IMG/VR virus record: IMGVR_UViG_3300029893_000001
Location: 328,329 to 392,328 of that record
Strand: one strand, 5' to 3'
Origin: a virus
Length of the DNA stretch: 64,000 bases
Part shown: piece by piece, positions 54,126 to 61,988 of the stretch
Numbering within the stretch: the stretch's first letter is position 1
How the letters are laid out: each line of letters starts with the position of its first letter
Made by a program: the position numbers and the translations under genes
Notes under the pieces: generated by a model
Told to the model about the DNA's origin: nothing
Databases searched by the model: none
What the model saw: only the letters and a program-made list of their open reading frames with translations

Positions 54126-54944
54126 ATGGCTAGGGTAACAATCACCAACAACCAAAGCAGCCAGTACGTAGTCCCTGCTCCTATTAGGAAGAGGCTTACG
54201 GCGGGTGAAACCGAAATCTTTGACGGCGTGTCCCTCACCGAAATGGAACGGTCTGTTCCATTTAAGGACGCTATGGAGGCCGGCACGATTACTGTCGTGG
54301 TAGGCTCCGATCCCAGCGTCCCTGATTCGATTGAGCTTTCTCCGGTTAGCGTTCACCTTAGTGGCAAGGGTGCAAATCTCCGCACGGATGAGTTCACTAA
54401 CCCTGCGGCAGCAGATGTTGACGCCATTAAGACATCCATTGCAACTGCTGATGCACAGCAGGTGTATTCCGGTGCTGCTCTTAACGGCGCTGTCGGCTCC
54501 GATGAAATGATTCCTCCGCGTAATCCCACCGTGACCTCATCGGCTCACGCGGATGTAGATGCAGTCGCTGTTGTTTTCTCGGGCTTCGTTAGAAACGAAG
54601 CAGGAGAACTTGTGGCCCAGACATGCACTGTTACCGTCACAGACGGTGGTGGTGTCACAGACGCAGGCGATAGGCCTATGAGTATTGTGAGTTCTATCAC
54701 AGTACCAGCCATGGCCGGCACCGGCGGCTCTCTCCAGTTTGGATTTGGAGATATGCTTGGCCTGGCGGCTAAGATGAAATCTCGTGCTGGTCTCCTCGCT
54801 CCTATTCGCCAGGTAGTTGCCGGGGCGGTAGTCACTACAGGCACGTTTGCTACCCCGTCTGGAAGCGCTGTCACCGGTTACACGGCAGCGTCGGTGCCAG
54901 ACGGCACCCGCGACTACGCTCTTACGTACGAAGTCGACGCCTGA
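54126..54944 (+). CDS. Virion-type protein sharing N-terminal domain with 4180-5886
   Basis: 272 residues on the plus strand. MARVTITNNQSSQYVVPAPI, RLTAGETEIFDGVSLTEMER and AMEAGTITVVV match the order of ITNN, LSLNELEK and QAGLISFSV in the beta-helix protein. The rest is Ala/Val/Thr/Gly-rich, typical of head decoration or fibre proteins. CGGAG precedes ATG 54126; a bidirectional terminator follows. Confidence 0.65.
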   Translation: MARVTITNNQSSQYVVPAPIRKRLTAGETEIFDGVSLTEMERSVPFKDAMEAGTITVVVGSDPSVPDSIELSPVSVHLSGKGANLRTDEFTNPAAADVDAIKTSIATADAQQVYSGAALNGAVGSDEMIPPRNPTVTSSAHADVDAVAVVFSGFVRNEAGELVAQTCTVTVTDGGGVTDAGDRPMSIVSSITVPAMAGTGGSLQFGFGDMLGLAAKMKSRAGLLAPIRQVVAGAVVTTGTFATPSGSAVTGYTAASVPDGTRDYALTYEVDA

Positions 54945-54961
54945 TCGTAGGACAGAAAAAC

Positions 54962-54998
54962 AAAAAAAGGGCAGGCCATTTCTGGCCTGCCCTTTTTT
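54962..54998. terminator. Bidirectional intrinsic terminator
   Basis: GGGCAGGCC/GGCCTGCCC with A7 before and T6 after, between convergent genes ending at 54944 (+) and 55000 (-). The only classical T-run terminator in the window. Confidence 0.85.
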
Positions 54999-54999
54999 C

Positions 55000-55242
55000 T
55001 TACTCTCTCGGAGTCGTGCCAGGATCGACGGCACCCCGCCCGATCATGTAGTACGACGATCGCTCTTCGGGTTCTTTGTTGAGGACCCGATCGATCGCCT
55101 CATCGATTGCAGTTCGGTTCTCTCGAATGAATTGACGAAGCTTTCGCTCGCCACCCATTTCGGACCGCCACCACCTGTAGAGACCCTCGTCGTTCCGAAC
55201 CCAGAGTTCTCGCTCTTCGTCGTTTCGCGAGCGCTTCCCCAC
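55000..55242 (-). CDS. Unknown 80-residue protein
   Basis: GTG 55242 with AAGGAG upstream, overlapping region of upstream stop. Charged, ERELWVRNDEGLYRWWRSEM. Confidence 0.55.
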   Translation of the reverse strand: MGKRSRNDEERELWVRNDEGLYRWWRSEMGGERKLRQFIRENRTAIDEAIDRVLNKEPEERSSYYMIGRGAVDPGTTPRE

Positions 55243-55244
55243 GT

Positions 55245-55466
55245 TCAACACTCCTTCCATGGCGCCACGGTGAATCCGACGTCAGCCTCATCAGGGAAGC
55301 GGTCGCACATTTCCCTGTACGCCTCGCCGGCCGAATTCGCTCGGATGTAGTACCCCTGACGCGCTGAGGTATCCATCGCACCTGGAACGTTCTTACCGAT
55401 GTACGGAGCCTCACGAGTACATCGGTACATGAACGAACCGTGCTGTTCCTTCTTTTCAGGTGCCAT
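55245..55466 (-). CDS. Unknown 73-residue protein
   Basis: QGYYIRANSAGEAYREMCDR and FTVAPWKEC; GGAAG before ATG. Confidence 0.6.
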   Translation of the reverse strand: MAPEKKEQHGSFMYRCTREAPYIGKNVPGAMDTSARQGYYIRANSAGEAYREMCDRFPDEADVGFTVAPWKEC

Positions 55467-55468
55467 GA

Positions 55469-55630
55469 TTACTTCCGGGTCGGGCGGTATGGAATCGTGG
55501 TGTCCCGCGTCTCGTAGAGGCGATCCCTCTGAATCATCCTAGCGATGTACTTCTCCTCACGGTCGAATGACGGAGGAGGAAAGGCTGGAGGGAACATCTG
55601 GCCCTTGTATTCATTGTACGGCTCGGCCAT
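55469..55630 (-). CDS. Unknown 53-residue protein
   Basis: MAEPYNEYKGQMFPPAFPPP start, Arg-rich end. GGGGG upstream; start overlaps upstream stop. Confidence 0.55.
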   Translation of the reverse strand: MAEPYNEYKGQMFPPAFPPPSFDREEKYIARMIQRDRLYETRDTTIPYRPTRK

Positions 55631-55890
55631 CAGCACATCCCCCTGACGTGCTGGTACTTCTCGTTGACCAGCTTCCAGTACCGTCTCATGGACATGAGCT
55701 TCTTTCCAGCCCCACGATGAATGATCGTCCGATTTCCCTTCTTGTTGAGAGAGCTTCGAGCAATCACCGAAGGGCTATCCGGGTAGGTGGCAGCCCGCAC
55801 CTCCGCCTCTTCCCTGGATGGGTGGAAGGACACCAAAGGCTTTCGGCCTTCGATGTTCTTCACCGACACTCGGTAGATGTATCGTGCCAT
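55630..55890 (-). CDS. Unknown 86-residue protein
   Basis: MARYIYRVSVKNIEGRKPLV start; basic. GAGGAG before ATG. Confidence 0.6.
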   Translation of the reverse strand: MARYIYRVSVKNIEGRKPLVSFHPSREEAEVRAATYPDSPSVIARSSLNKKGNRTIIHRGAGKKLMSMRRYWKLVNEKYQHVRGMC

Positions 55891-55900
55891 CTTGTTCTCC

Positions 55901-56617
55901 TCAGTCGCAGAAGATTTGGCCGTCGTCGCCGACGTAGAAGTACGTCTCTCCGAACTTCTTACAGGCTTCCGTGAGCTTCTTGCCCACATCTCCCAGCCCG
56001 CGGTCCCAGAATCCGACCCCGTGCCCCTGACGCGTCAACCAGAAGTCGTGCCCTGCCAGCGCCGGCCCCGTGTAGCCGTCTCGTGGCGCGTACATCTCGT
56101 ATGCCGCGGCGAGAAGCTCGGCGTTGTCTTGCTGAAACTTCTGGCAGTCGGACTTGATCTTGACCATCGATTCGGAGGCGATGTCGTGAACTCCGTAGTG
56201 GTCCTCCAGAGGATCGTCCGCGTCGTCGGAGCTGCTCCACAGAGCGGCTTCGATATACGCCTCGGTGAACTCGTCGAGTTCCTCCTGATTGCCTTCGAGA
56301 CATGCCAGGAGTGCTCGCATCACGTCTTGGCTGGCCTTGACTTCGGTAGGAAGCTCTCCGAGATTTCCACGCATCATCTCGATGAGATCGTTCGCGGATT
56401 CCTCACTGAGATCCCACTGCCACATTTCCTCGTCGCGGCCAGCTCGGACGGCACGGCCAGTCTCGGCGGAGCGTCCGTAGAACTCCGGGTGCTCCTTGAT
56501 ATTCATCCCGGTGCCCCACGAGGCCCACGAGAAGAATGCCTGCTTGATATTGATGTCGTTCGACTGGACGATGATGTTATCTCCGTCCCGACGTACCTTG
56601 ATTCGAGTGATCGACAT
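55901..56617 (-). CDS. Unknown 238-residue protein
   Basis: MSITRIKVRRDGDNIIVQSN start; AFFSWASWGTGMNIKEHPEF; DFWLTRQGHGVGFWDRGLGD near the end. GAGGAGG before ATG, promoter motif 56635-56651. The FWLTRxGHGVGFWDRG-like segment is known from uncharacterised phage proteins. Confidence 0.65.
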   Translation of the reverse strand: MSITRIKVRRDGDNIIVQSNDINIKQAFFSWASWGTGMNIKEHPEFYGRSAETGRAVRAGRDEEMWQWDLSEESANDLIEMMRGNLGELPTEVKASQDVMRALLACLEGNQEELDEFTEAYIEAALWSSSDDADDPLEDHYGVHDIASESMVKIKSDCQKFQQDNAELLAAAYEMYAPRDGYTGPALAGHDFWLTRQGHGVGFWDRGLGDVGKKLTEACKKFGETYFYVGDDGQIFCD

Positions 56618-56634
56618 TATTGCCTCCTCACTTT

Positions 56635-56651
56635 TATTATCAGCCGGGTTC
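56635..56651 (-). promoter_or_regulatory. Promoter motif copy
   Basis: gaacccggctgataata, upstream of 55901-56617. Confidence 0.7.
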
Positions 56652-57006
56652 ACGCCTTGTGGATCCAGACCTCACCGAGGACCTTTCTGATCCTCACCAG
56701 GATAGAAGAGCATCCTGATGGGATGTCTTTGTCCCATCCATTCTTTCTGGCCTCGGTGGTGCTCTTGAAAACCGACAGCGACTTCAAGAGCTGTGGCATT
56801 CTCCAGTCAGGAGGGGCCGTGAAAAGAAACGTTCCCTTCTGTGGAATAGAGATAGCGGCCTCTTCGTCGGAAAGTTCCCCGATAAGAACAGTCCCAAAGT
56901 CTTGCACCTGAATCAGGGAGGTCCCCTTGAAGGCACAAGTACGAGGAAGGTAGCTCACAAAATCTGCAAGATTGATCGGAGCAACATCGAGATTCACTCT
57001 ATTCAT
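56650..57006 (-). CDS. Unknown 118-residue protein
   Basis: MNRVNLDVAPINLADFVSYL start; strand-rich. Its TGA stop is the first part of the next promoter motif. Confidence 0.6.
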   Translation of the reverse strand: MNRVNLDVAPINLADFVSYLPRTCAFKGTSLIQVQDFGTVLIGELSDEEAAISIPQKGTFLFTAPPDWRMPQLLKSLSVFKSTTEARKNGWDKDIPSGCSSILVRIRKVLGEVWIHKA

Positions 57007-57023
57007 GATTAGTCCTGCCTCGT

Positions 57024-57194
57024 CTACAGTGCATCCACCTTGACACGTGCTGCGTAGAGAGCCACCGAAGCCTCCTCCAGCTTTTCAGCAGCAGGCTCAG
57101 TGACTTCCTTCTTCCAATTGGTTTCCCTAAGTCTACGAAGAAGATTGTTGATCTCGTCGTTGATAGCGACTAGCTCTTGGCGGTCGTGGTCCAT
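57024..57194 (-). CDS. Helical 56-residue protein
   Basis: MDHDRQELVAINDEINNLLR start, coiled coil. GGAG before ATG. Confidence 0.6.
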   Translation of the reverse strand: MDHDRQELVAINDEINNLLRRLRETNWKKEVTEPAAEKLEEASVALYAARVKVDAL

Positions 57195-57195
57195 A

Positions 57196-57435
57196 TTAGT
57201 TCTTCTCCTCCCCGAGTGAAACGAACTCGTTTACGTATGCCTTGCGGTACACTTCCTTGACTTCCGAATCCATGATCGAAGCGTAACTCTCCGACTCACC
57301 AAGGCGCTCTTCGGCCTCAGCCTCGTCGAGAACGGCCTCCGGGTCACCATCGAGGATTGCTTCGACTTCCGTTCTTGCATCGGCCCGAGCATTCTTCTCG
57401 ACGTGTCTAAGAAACTGCTTGAATAGAGGAGTCAT
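57196..57435 (-). CDS. Unknown acidic 79-residue protein
   Basis: MTPLFKQFLRHVEKNARADA start; Glu/Ala-rich. ATGA overlap and GAGGAA upstream. Confidence 0.6.
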   Translation of the reverse strand: MTPLFKQFLRHVEKNARADARTEVEAILDGDPEAVLDEAEAEERLGESESYASIMDSEVKEVYRKAYVNEFVSLGEEKN

Positions 57436-57662
57436 AGTTCCTCGTAGTGCCACTCGCGATCAGCGTGAACGTCTTGCTTGTTGAGCTTGCGGTTCCAGTA
57501 CTCCAGGAGAGGTGCAATCTTCTGGCTCGGCATTAGGAAGACAGAGCTTACTCCGCTTTGTCCGGAAACCTTTTCCGTCCATCGGTACTTGACTTCCTTG
57601 ATGAAAACGTCAGATCGGTCTCGCGAGTAATGAATGCCGGCTTCGTAGTATTGAGTGGTCAT
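57432..57662 (-). CDS. Unknown 76-residue protein
   Basis: SRDRSDVFIKEVKYRWTEKV strands; AGGAG before ATG. Confidence 0.6.
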   Translation of the reverse strand: MTTQYYEAGIHYSRDRSDVFIKEVKYRWTEKVSGQSGVSSVFLMPSQKIAPLLEYWNRKLNKQDVHADREWHYEEL

Positions 57663-57671
57663 TTCGGTCTC

Positions 57672-57863
57672 CTACATGTCTCCCCAAAACCAATCCTTCC
57701 CGCAGTCTGGGCAACTAGTTGCCATCGGGCCGGCTGGAGTAGAGTGCTTGCATTTATTTCGAAGAGACACGTACTCCTTTTGTAGTACGCGAAGCTCCTC
57801 TTCGAGCTTATGACGTTTGTCGTCTAGCTCTTTTCTCTTTGATCTGATTTCTTCAGGAGACAT
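57672..57863 (-). CDS. Coiled coil with C-terminal zinc pair
   Basis: 63 residues: charged heptad helix, then NKCKHSTPAGPMATSCPDCG with three Cys and a His. Terminator hairpin of the previous unit directly upstream and no promoter motif. Confidence 0.55.
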   Translation of the reverse strand: MSPEEIRSKRKELDDKRHKLEEELRVLQKEYVSLRNKCKHSTPAGPMATSCPDCGKDWFWGDM

Positions 57864-57884
57864 GGTAGAGTCCAGGTTAAATGC

Positions 57885-57917
57885 GAAAGGGGGCGGGCCA
57901 CCGGCCCGCCCCCTTTC
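57885..57917 (-). terminator. 15-bp GC hairpin
   Basis: Long GC stem with 3-base loop after 57916-58011. Confidence 0.7.
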
Positions 57918-58011
57918 AGAGGAGTCTAGCTGCTGCGAGCAGCACACCGGAGGCAATTGCGAGGAGGGCGACGACTTGCGCCATTCGCAGCAGTAGAACC
58001 TCGTCGTTCAT
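57916..58011 (-). CDS. 31-residue membrane peptide
   Basis: MNDEVLLLRMAQVVALLAIA then more hydrophobic residues; directly follows the winged-helix gene and precedes its terminator. Confidence 0.5.
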   Translation of the reverse strand: MNDEVLLLRMAQVVALLAIASGVLLAAARLL

Positions 58012-58013
58012 GA

Positions 58014-58343
58014 CTAGAACCCGACCGCCAGCTTCTCGAACAGCGGCTCCGTCAGGAAGTACGAACCGGGAGCGTTCTCGTCCTCGAACACCTCGCGGCT
58101 GTTCAGCTCGACGTTGCTCACCTTCTCCAGGAACTTCTGGATCTTCTTCTTGGGGAGCCCTGTCTCCTCGGCGATCTCCGCCGCCGAGAGCGAGTCGCCG
58201 CCGGCATCCCGAAGGCACTCGATGATGCGCTCCTTGCTGGAGAGCGTGCGGGTGATGAGTTGCGGCGCGTCCTCGCTCGCCTCGTCCGTCTCGTAGCGCT
58301 CCGGGATTTCGCTGCCGCTCGACATGTGGGAGAGATTCAGCAT
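58014..58343 (-). CDS. Winged-helix DNA-binding-like protein
   Basis: 109 residues. RIIECLRDAGGDSLSAAEIA then EETGLPKKKIQKFLEKVSNV is a helix-turn-helix of MarR/winged type. May be a regulator. AAGGAG before ATG, promoter motif 58387-58403. Confidence 0.6.
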   Translation of the reverse strand: MLNLSHMSSGSEIPERYETDEASEDAPQLITRTLSSKERIIECLRDAGGDSLSAAEIAEETGLPKKKIQKFLEKVSNVELNSREVFEDENAPGSYFLTEPLFEKLAVGF

Positions 58344-58386
58344 TGATTACTTCTCCTTCGGCGACCCTTTGCCGCCTTGTGCTGAC

Positions 58387-58403
58387 TACTATCGGCGGGG
58401 TTC
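58387..58403 (-). promoter_or_regulatory. Promoter motif copy
   Basis: gaaccccgccgatagta, upstream of 58014-58343. Confidence 0.7.
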
Positions 58404-58409
58404 ACGCTT

Positions 58410-58580
58410 CTACGGAGAAGCGGCGCGGCGAGCGTCGTGGAGCTTCGAGAGCAGTTCCTTGAATTGCCGACGCTTGGTTTCTGGAGTGGCTCCTCCGAGC
58501 ACTTTTGTGTCCTCGTTAATGCGCTCCATATGTTCGATCAGGAGCAACAGCTCTTCTAGGGAAAGCTCTAGATAGACCAT
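58410..58580 (-). CDS. Helical 56-residue protein
   Basis: MVYLELSLEELLLLIEHMER start; basic end. ATG overlaps region of the upstream stop, GTGGTG upstream. Confidence 0.55.
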   Translation of the reverse strand: MVYLELSLEELLLLIEHMERINEDTKVLGGATPETKRRQFKELLSKLHDARRAASP

Positions 58581-58581
58581 C

Positions 58582-59055
58582 TCACACCACTTGCGTCTTG
58601 TCGAGATCGAGTTCTGACGCTACCAGATCGTAGGTGTCGGTGGGTAGAGCGGGTCCTCCACCGTCGGCAAGAATCGCATTGACCTTATCGAAGGCTTCTT
58701 GGATTCGTCGTTCAGAGTTGGGGGCAAAGTGCTGCTCTGCTAGAGCGCAGTGGAGACACTTGCGATCGCAGGAGGCGCACACTCGACGCACGACCTTAGC
58801 AGCCTCCCGGTACCCAACGCTCCTATCCTCTCGAATCCTGTTCATCTCGGCAAGTGCCTTGGCTCTTCCGTGCTCATAGAAGAACTTACGGTCGGAAAGA
58901 AGACGATCTTCGTAATCCTTCCTTTGCCTTTCGAGCACCACTTCCCACATCTTACGATTCCTCGTGATGTAGAACATCGCGATCGCGGAGAGTATCCCCA
59001 GCAGAGCAAGCACTCCCAGGGTACTTCCAGTAACAACCTCCACCACTGTTTCCAT
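58582..59055 (-). CDS. Membrane-anchored zinc-binding protein
   Basis: 157 residues: one hydrophobic helix (STLGVLALLGILSAIAMFYI), a charged helix, then CASCDRKCLHC zinc cluster. AAAGGA before ATG. Confidence 0.6.
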   Translation of the reverse strand: METVVEVVTGSTLGVLALLGILSAIAMFYITRNRKMWEVVLERQRKDYEDRLLSDRKFFYEHGRAKALAEMNRIREDRSVGYREAAKVVRRVCASCDRKCLHCALAEQHFAPNSERRIQEAFDKVNAILADGGGPALPTDTYDLVASELDLDKTQVV

Positions 59056-59070
59056 AACGGATTCATCCTT

Positions 59071-59259
59071 TCAGATGAGATCTCTTTCGATTCCGTACTC
59101 GGCGACTCTGACTCCACGAATGCGTTTGGCCCTCTTCTCTAGAGCCTCTTCGAGTTCGTCGAGAATCGCCTCAGCCTTGCTCTTGCTCGGGGTCCGCAGG
59201 ATCTCCTTGATCGGATCTCCTGATTCATCGTAGGCAATGATATTGTAGGCCCACTTCAT
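59071..59259 (-). CDS. Unknown 62-residue protein
   Basis: MKWAYNIIAYDESGDPIKEI start and a charged helix; overlaps upstream stop by one base. Confidence 0.55.
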   Translation of the reverse strand: MKWAYNIIAYDESGDPIKEILRTPSKSKAEAILDELEEALEKRAKRIRGVRVAEYGIERDLI

Positions 59260-59753
59260 CAGCCCTCGAACTCCATGAAGAAGTCGAGCACCTCATCTTC
59301 CGACGGATTGGAGAACCTGTACTCACGGGGCCAGAACTTCATCGGATCCTCGAAGCGCTTCTCCATGTTCTTGACGTGACCCAGCGCAACGCCGTGGACG
59401 TTCCGTTGTGCCGCCGTAATAGCATCGATATCAAGACGAACGATGCCCGTCTTGTATCCATATGCCCGTCCGGCCTGGACGTAGGGAGCCATCTCCCAAT
59501 TTTGCGTATGAGTATTGTCCACCACGACCAGACGCTCGCCCCTCTGGAGAGCCTCGACCGCCGTCCGGAAGCACAGCCCATGGCCGTCGGCCAGCTTCGA
59601 GGGATCGAAGCGGTACACTCCTTCGGAGTCGAGGTGGATGAAATCGGCCGAGCAGTGGACGAGCGTCGGCACGATGATCTTCAACACCTCGGTGAACGTG
59701 GACTTACCTGCTCCCGAGATTCCTCGAAGGATGATTAGACTCTGCATCTTCAT
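59259..59753 (-). CDS. P-loop kinase (N4BP2/zeta-like AAA family)
   Basis: About 164 residues. ILRGISGAGKSTFTEV (Walker A), LVVVDNTHTQNWEMAPYVQA and IVRLDI follow the order of polynucleotide-kinase-like N4BP2 domains. Phosphorylates an unknown, possibly nucleic-acid, substrate. ATG overlaps upstream stop. Confidence 0.7.
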   Translation of the reverse strand: MKMQSLIILRGISGAGKSTFTEVLKIIVPTLVHCSADFIHLDSEGVYRFDPSKLADGHGLCFRTAVEALQRGERLVVVDNTHTQNWEMAPYVQAGRAYGYKTGIVRLDIDAITAAQRNVHGVALGHVKNMEKRFEDPMKFWPREYRFSNPSEDEVLDFFMEFEG

Positions 59754-59941
59754 CGCTTTTCGCCTTCCTCGATTTCTCTGATCGATCGGATGTGGACGTG
59801 CTCGTACGTCTTTCCCCATTCCTCACGGGCCACTGACTCTGCCGACTCTCGGTCGGGAGCATCCACTTCGAGATCCGGTAGCATGTAGAAGATTCCGATA
59901 GCCCCGACTTGGCGCCCTTCGGCACGGACCTTGAACCTCAT
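59750..59941 (-). CDS. Unknown 63-residue protein
   Basis: MRFKVRAEGRQVGAIGIFYM start; ESAESVAREEWGKTYEHVHI. GGAG upstream. Confidence 0.55.
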   Translation of the reverse strand: MRFKVRAEGRQVGAIGIFYMLPDLEVDAPDRESAESVAREEWGKTYEHVHIRSIREIEEGEKR

Positions 59942-59972
59942 GGCTTTTCGTCTCCGCTTATTCAGCTCTGAA

Positions 59973-60230
59973 TTACGTATCATCTGGCGCGGCACTAGGC
60001 CAACTATCAAGAAAGTCGACAAGAGACTTAAGGATCTTGTAGTCTTCCATTCCTAGTCTCTTTTCACAGAAAGTTACTAGTTGCTGGAAGGTCTTGATGC
60101 CACTAGCCTCCTTAAGCAAAGCACGTTCTTCTTGTAGTGTGATGTCCTCGTTGGTAAACATCTCACCAACTATTGGCTTGATACGCTGATTTACGTACGC
60201 CAAAACTAGCTTGTAGTTTGAACTACCCAT
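59973..60230 (-). CDS. Unknown helical 85-residue protein
   Basis: MGSSNYKLVLAYVNQRIKPI start; GGAA before ATG, promoter motif 60246-60262. Confidence 0.6.
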   Translation of the reverse strand: MGSSNYKLVLAYVNQRIKPIVGEMFTNEDITLQEERALLKEASGIKTFQQLVTFCEKRLGMEDYKILKSLVDFLDSWPSAAPDDT

Positions 60231-60245
60231 CTTGTTCCAATTCGC

Positions 60246-60262
60246 TACTATCGTCTGGGTTC
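60246..60262 (-). promoter_or_regulatory. Promoter motif copy
   Basis: gaacccagacgatagta, upstream of 59973-60230. Confidence 0.7.
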
Positions 60263-60263
60263 G

Positions 60264-60434
60264 TTAGCGCCGAGGCATCATCCACGGCCACGCGAAAAGG
60301 CACGTCGCGTAATCAAGAAGCGTAGGGCGCGGACCCTCAGGCGGGCTAGTGATGAATGCCGCTAGGCACCACCACAATCCAGCAGCCAGATACAGAAGAC
60401 CAAGACCAGCGAGAATCCAAAGGGGAATGAACAT
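60264..60434 (-). CDS. 56-residue membrane protein
   Basis: MFIPLWILAGLGLLYLAAGL then a second hydrophobic part; GGAGGT before ATG. Confidence 0.6.
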   Translation of the reverse strand: MFIPLWILAGLGLLYLAAGLWWCLAAFITSPPEGPRPTLLDYATCLFAWPWMMPRR

Positions 60435-60458
60435 CAGTAACCTCCACTCCTTAAACGC

Positions 60459-60487
60459 AGAAAGAGCCGGGGTGGCCGACTCTTTCT
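60459..60487 (-). terminator. Hairpin
   Basis: AGAAAGAG/CTCTTTCT with inner GCC/GGC after 60494-60682. Confidence 0.65.
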
Positions 60488-60493
60488 ACAGGA

Positions 60494-60682
60494 CTATGAA
60501 AGTTTCTGACCGACGTGGGGACGCTCGCCCCTCACTTGCTCGACGAATGTCGGTAGGCCGGTCTTTCGCTGTGCCTTTCGTGCACATTCCTGAGCCTCGG
60601 AGAGCAGAGCCTCCCCGAAGACTCCGAGGACAATGCGACCTTCGCTGGTCACGACGTGCCAGGTTGGCTTGTCAGTCTCCAT
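60494..60682 (-). CDS. Unknown 62-residue protein
   Basis: METDKPTWHVVTSEGRIVLG start; overlaps the upstream gene end by 11 bases. Terminator after stop. Confidence 0.6.
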   Translation of the reverse strand: METDKPTWHVVTSEGRIVLGVFGEALLSEAQECARKAQRKTGLPTFVEQVRGERPHVGQKLS

Positions 60683-61028
60683 CCCACACACCGTCCGGTC
60701 GAAGCTGTGCCATTGCGATCAGCTGGAACAGTGGACGCTTGGCATTTCCCTCCGTGGGGCTCCAGTAGTCTTCGTCCACGTCGTCCCCGAGTTGCTCTGC
60801 TGCCCTCTGGAGAACCGGAATCGATTCCGCTCCGGTCATCCCGTAGATGGTACGGATTCCCTTCTCCCCGAACACTCGGTAGTAGTGCTTGCTGTAGTTG
60901 TAGGTGATGTTCAGCGAGGCTTCCGTCGTGCCGCCCATCGCATACGTACCACCGCGCATGTGATGGATTGTGTCGAAGTGAATCGTCTCTTTCGAGACGG
61001 GGTCCTTCAGGTCGATGTCGTAGCTCAT
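60672..61028 (-). CDS. Conserved phage protein of unknown function (MSYDIDL family)
   Basis: 118 residues: MSYDIDLKDPVSKETI, GGTYAMGGTTEASLNITYNY, GIRTIYGM, DYWSPTEGNA and RPDGVWDGD follow a pattern I recognise from uncharacterised phage/bacterial proteins. Confidence 0.65.
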   Translation of the reverse strand: MSYDIDLKDPVSKETIHFDTIHHMRGGTYAMGGTTEASLNITYNYSKHYYRVFGEKGIRTIYGMTGAESIPVLQRAAEQLGDDVDEDYWSPTEGNAKRPLFQLIAMAQLRPDGVWDGD

Positions 61029-61030
61029 CG

Positions 61031-61348
61031 TCAGTCCTCCGAGATTCCGAGAGCGACTCGCTCGACTCGCGTGAGCTTTGCGATCGCCTGTTCTCGGAGC
61101 TTCTTGACGTTTACGTGAGACATCTTCATCGTGATGTCTTCGACGAGGAAGTATGACTTGGAATCATTGTCATCTTCGTCGAGCACCGCGATGGCCTTCT
61201 TCTCTCCAGCGTAGGAGCGATACCCGCCGCCCTCTTTCTGGTAGGCCATCGCTTCCGCCTTTTGGAGGAAGTACTTCGGAGTGTGGCGTCGGTCTCCGTC
61301 GGTGTCGTCCACCTGATAGACCGTGACCAGATTTGCTGTGAGTGGCAT
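61031..61348 (-). CDS. Unknown 105-residue protein
   Basis: MPLTANLVTVYQVDDTDGDR start; KSYFLVEDITMKMSHVNVKK. GAGGAGGT upstream. Confidence 0.6.
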   Translation of the reverse strand: MPLTANLVTVYQVDDTDGDRRHTPKYFLQKAEAMAYQKEGGGYRSYAGEKKAIAVLDEDDNDSKSYFLVEDITMKMSHVNVKKLREQAIAKLTRVERVALGISED

Positions 61349-61357
61349 CATGATTGA

Positions 61358-61936
61358 TTAGACCTCCTCTTCTTCGTGAGCATTCCAGTTGGCGACGAAG
61401 ACTGCCACCATGGATGGCGTCCAGGTTTCCCGGAAACCCTCGCCCTTCTCAGAATGGACCCAATTCAAGAACGCGTCTTGGGATTCCGATTGGGCCACAT
61501 CCGCCGGAACCTCGACCATCCCAGTATCCCAACCGTATTCGGTCAGGAAGTAGACCTCGATCTTCTTGAAGGACGGGATGGTACGGAACTTCAGGGCGTG
61601 AGCCTTGAGGTACACGGTGTGCTCGTCGCCCCAAAGGTCTCCCCGCTCGCCGTCGTACTCGACGTCGGAGTAGTCATCCTTCCAGCGAGCCCCGACCAGA
61701 GGGAAGCCTTCCATCTCGGAGAACACCTTGACCACTTCACGATCCGGGAACGTGTGGAATTCCCGGTGGTCGTGATGCATGACCGTCCCGATGCACTTCA
61801 CGATCTTCGGGAAGTACTCGGGATTCGTGAGGCTGCGATGAGCACCGACTCGGATGCGGTATCGCTTCCCCTGGAAATCGTACTCGGCTTCGAGATCGTA
61901 GCTGACCACGAACTTCGGATTCTCGTTATCGCTCAT
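61358..61936 (-). CDS. Unknown 192-residue protein
   Basis: MSDNENPKFVVSYDLEAEYD start; FLTEYGWDTGMVEVPADVAQ; acidic end. GGAGG before ATG, promoter motif 61970-61986. Confidence 0.6.
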   Translation of the reverse strand: MSDNENPKFVVSYDLEAEYDFQGKRYRIRVGAHRSLTNPEYFPKIVKCIGTVMHHDHREFHTFPDREVVKVFSEMEGFPLVGARWKDDYSDVEYDGERGDLWGDEHTVYLKAHALKFRTIPSFKKIEVYFLTEYGWDTGMVEVPADVAQSESQDAFLNWVHSEKGEGFRETWTPSMVAVFVANWNAHEEEEV

Positions 61937-61969
61937 GATTATTCCTCCGCTGCTGCCCTGGTTTCGCTT

Positions 61970-61986
61970 TACTATCAGCAGGGTTC
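61970..61986 (-). promoter_or_regulatory. Promoter motif copy
   Basis: gaaccctgctgatagta, upstream of 61358-61936. Confidence 0.7.
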
Positions 61987-61988
61987 GG

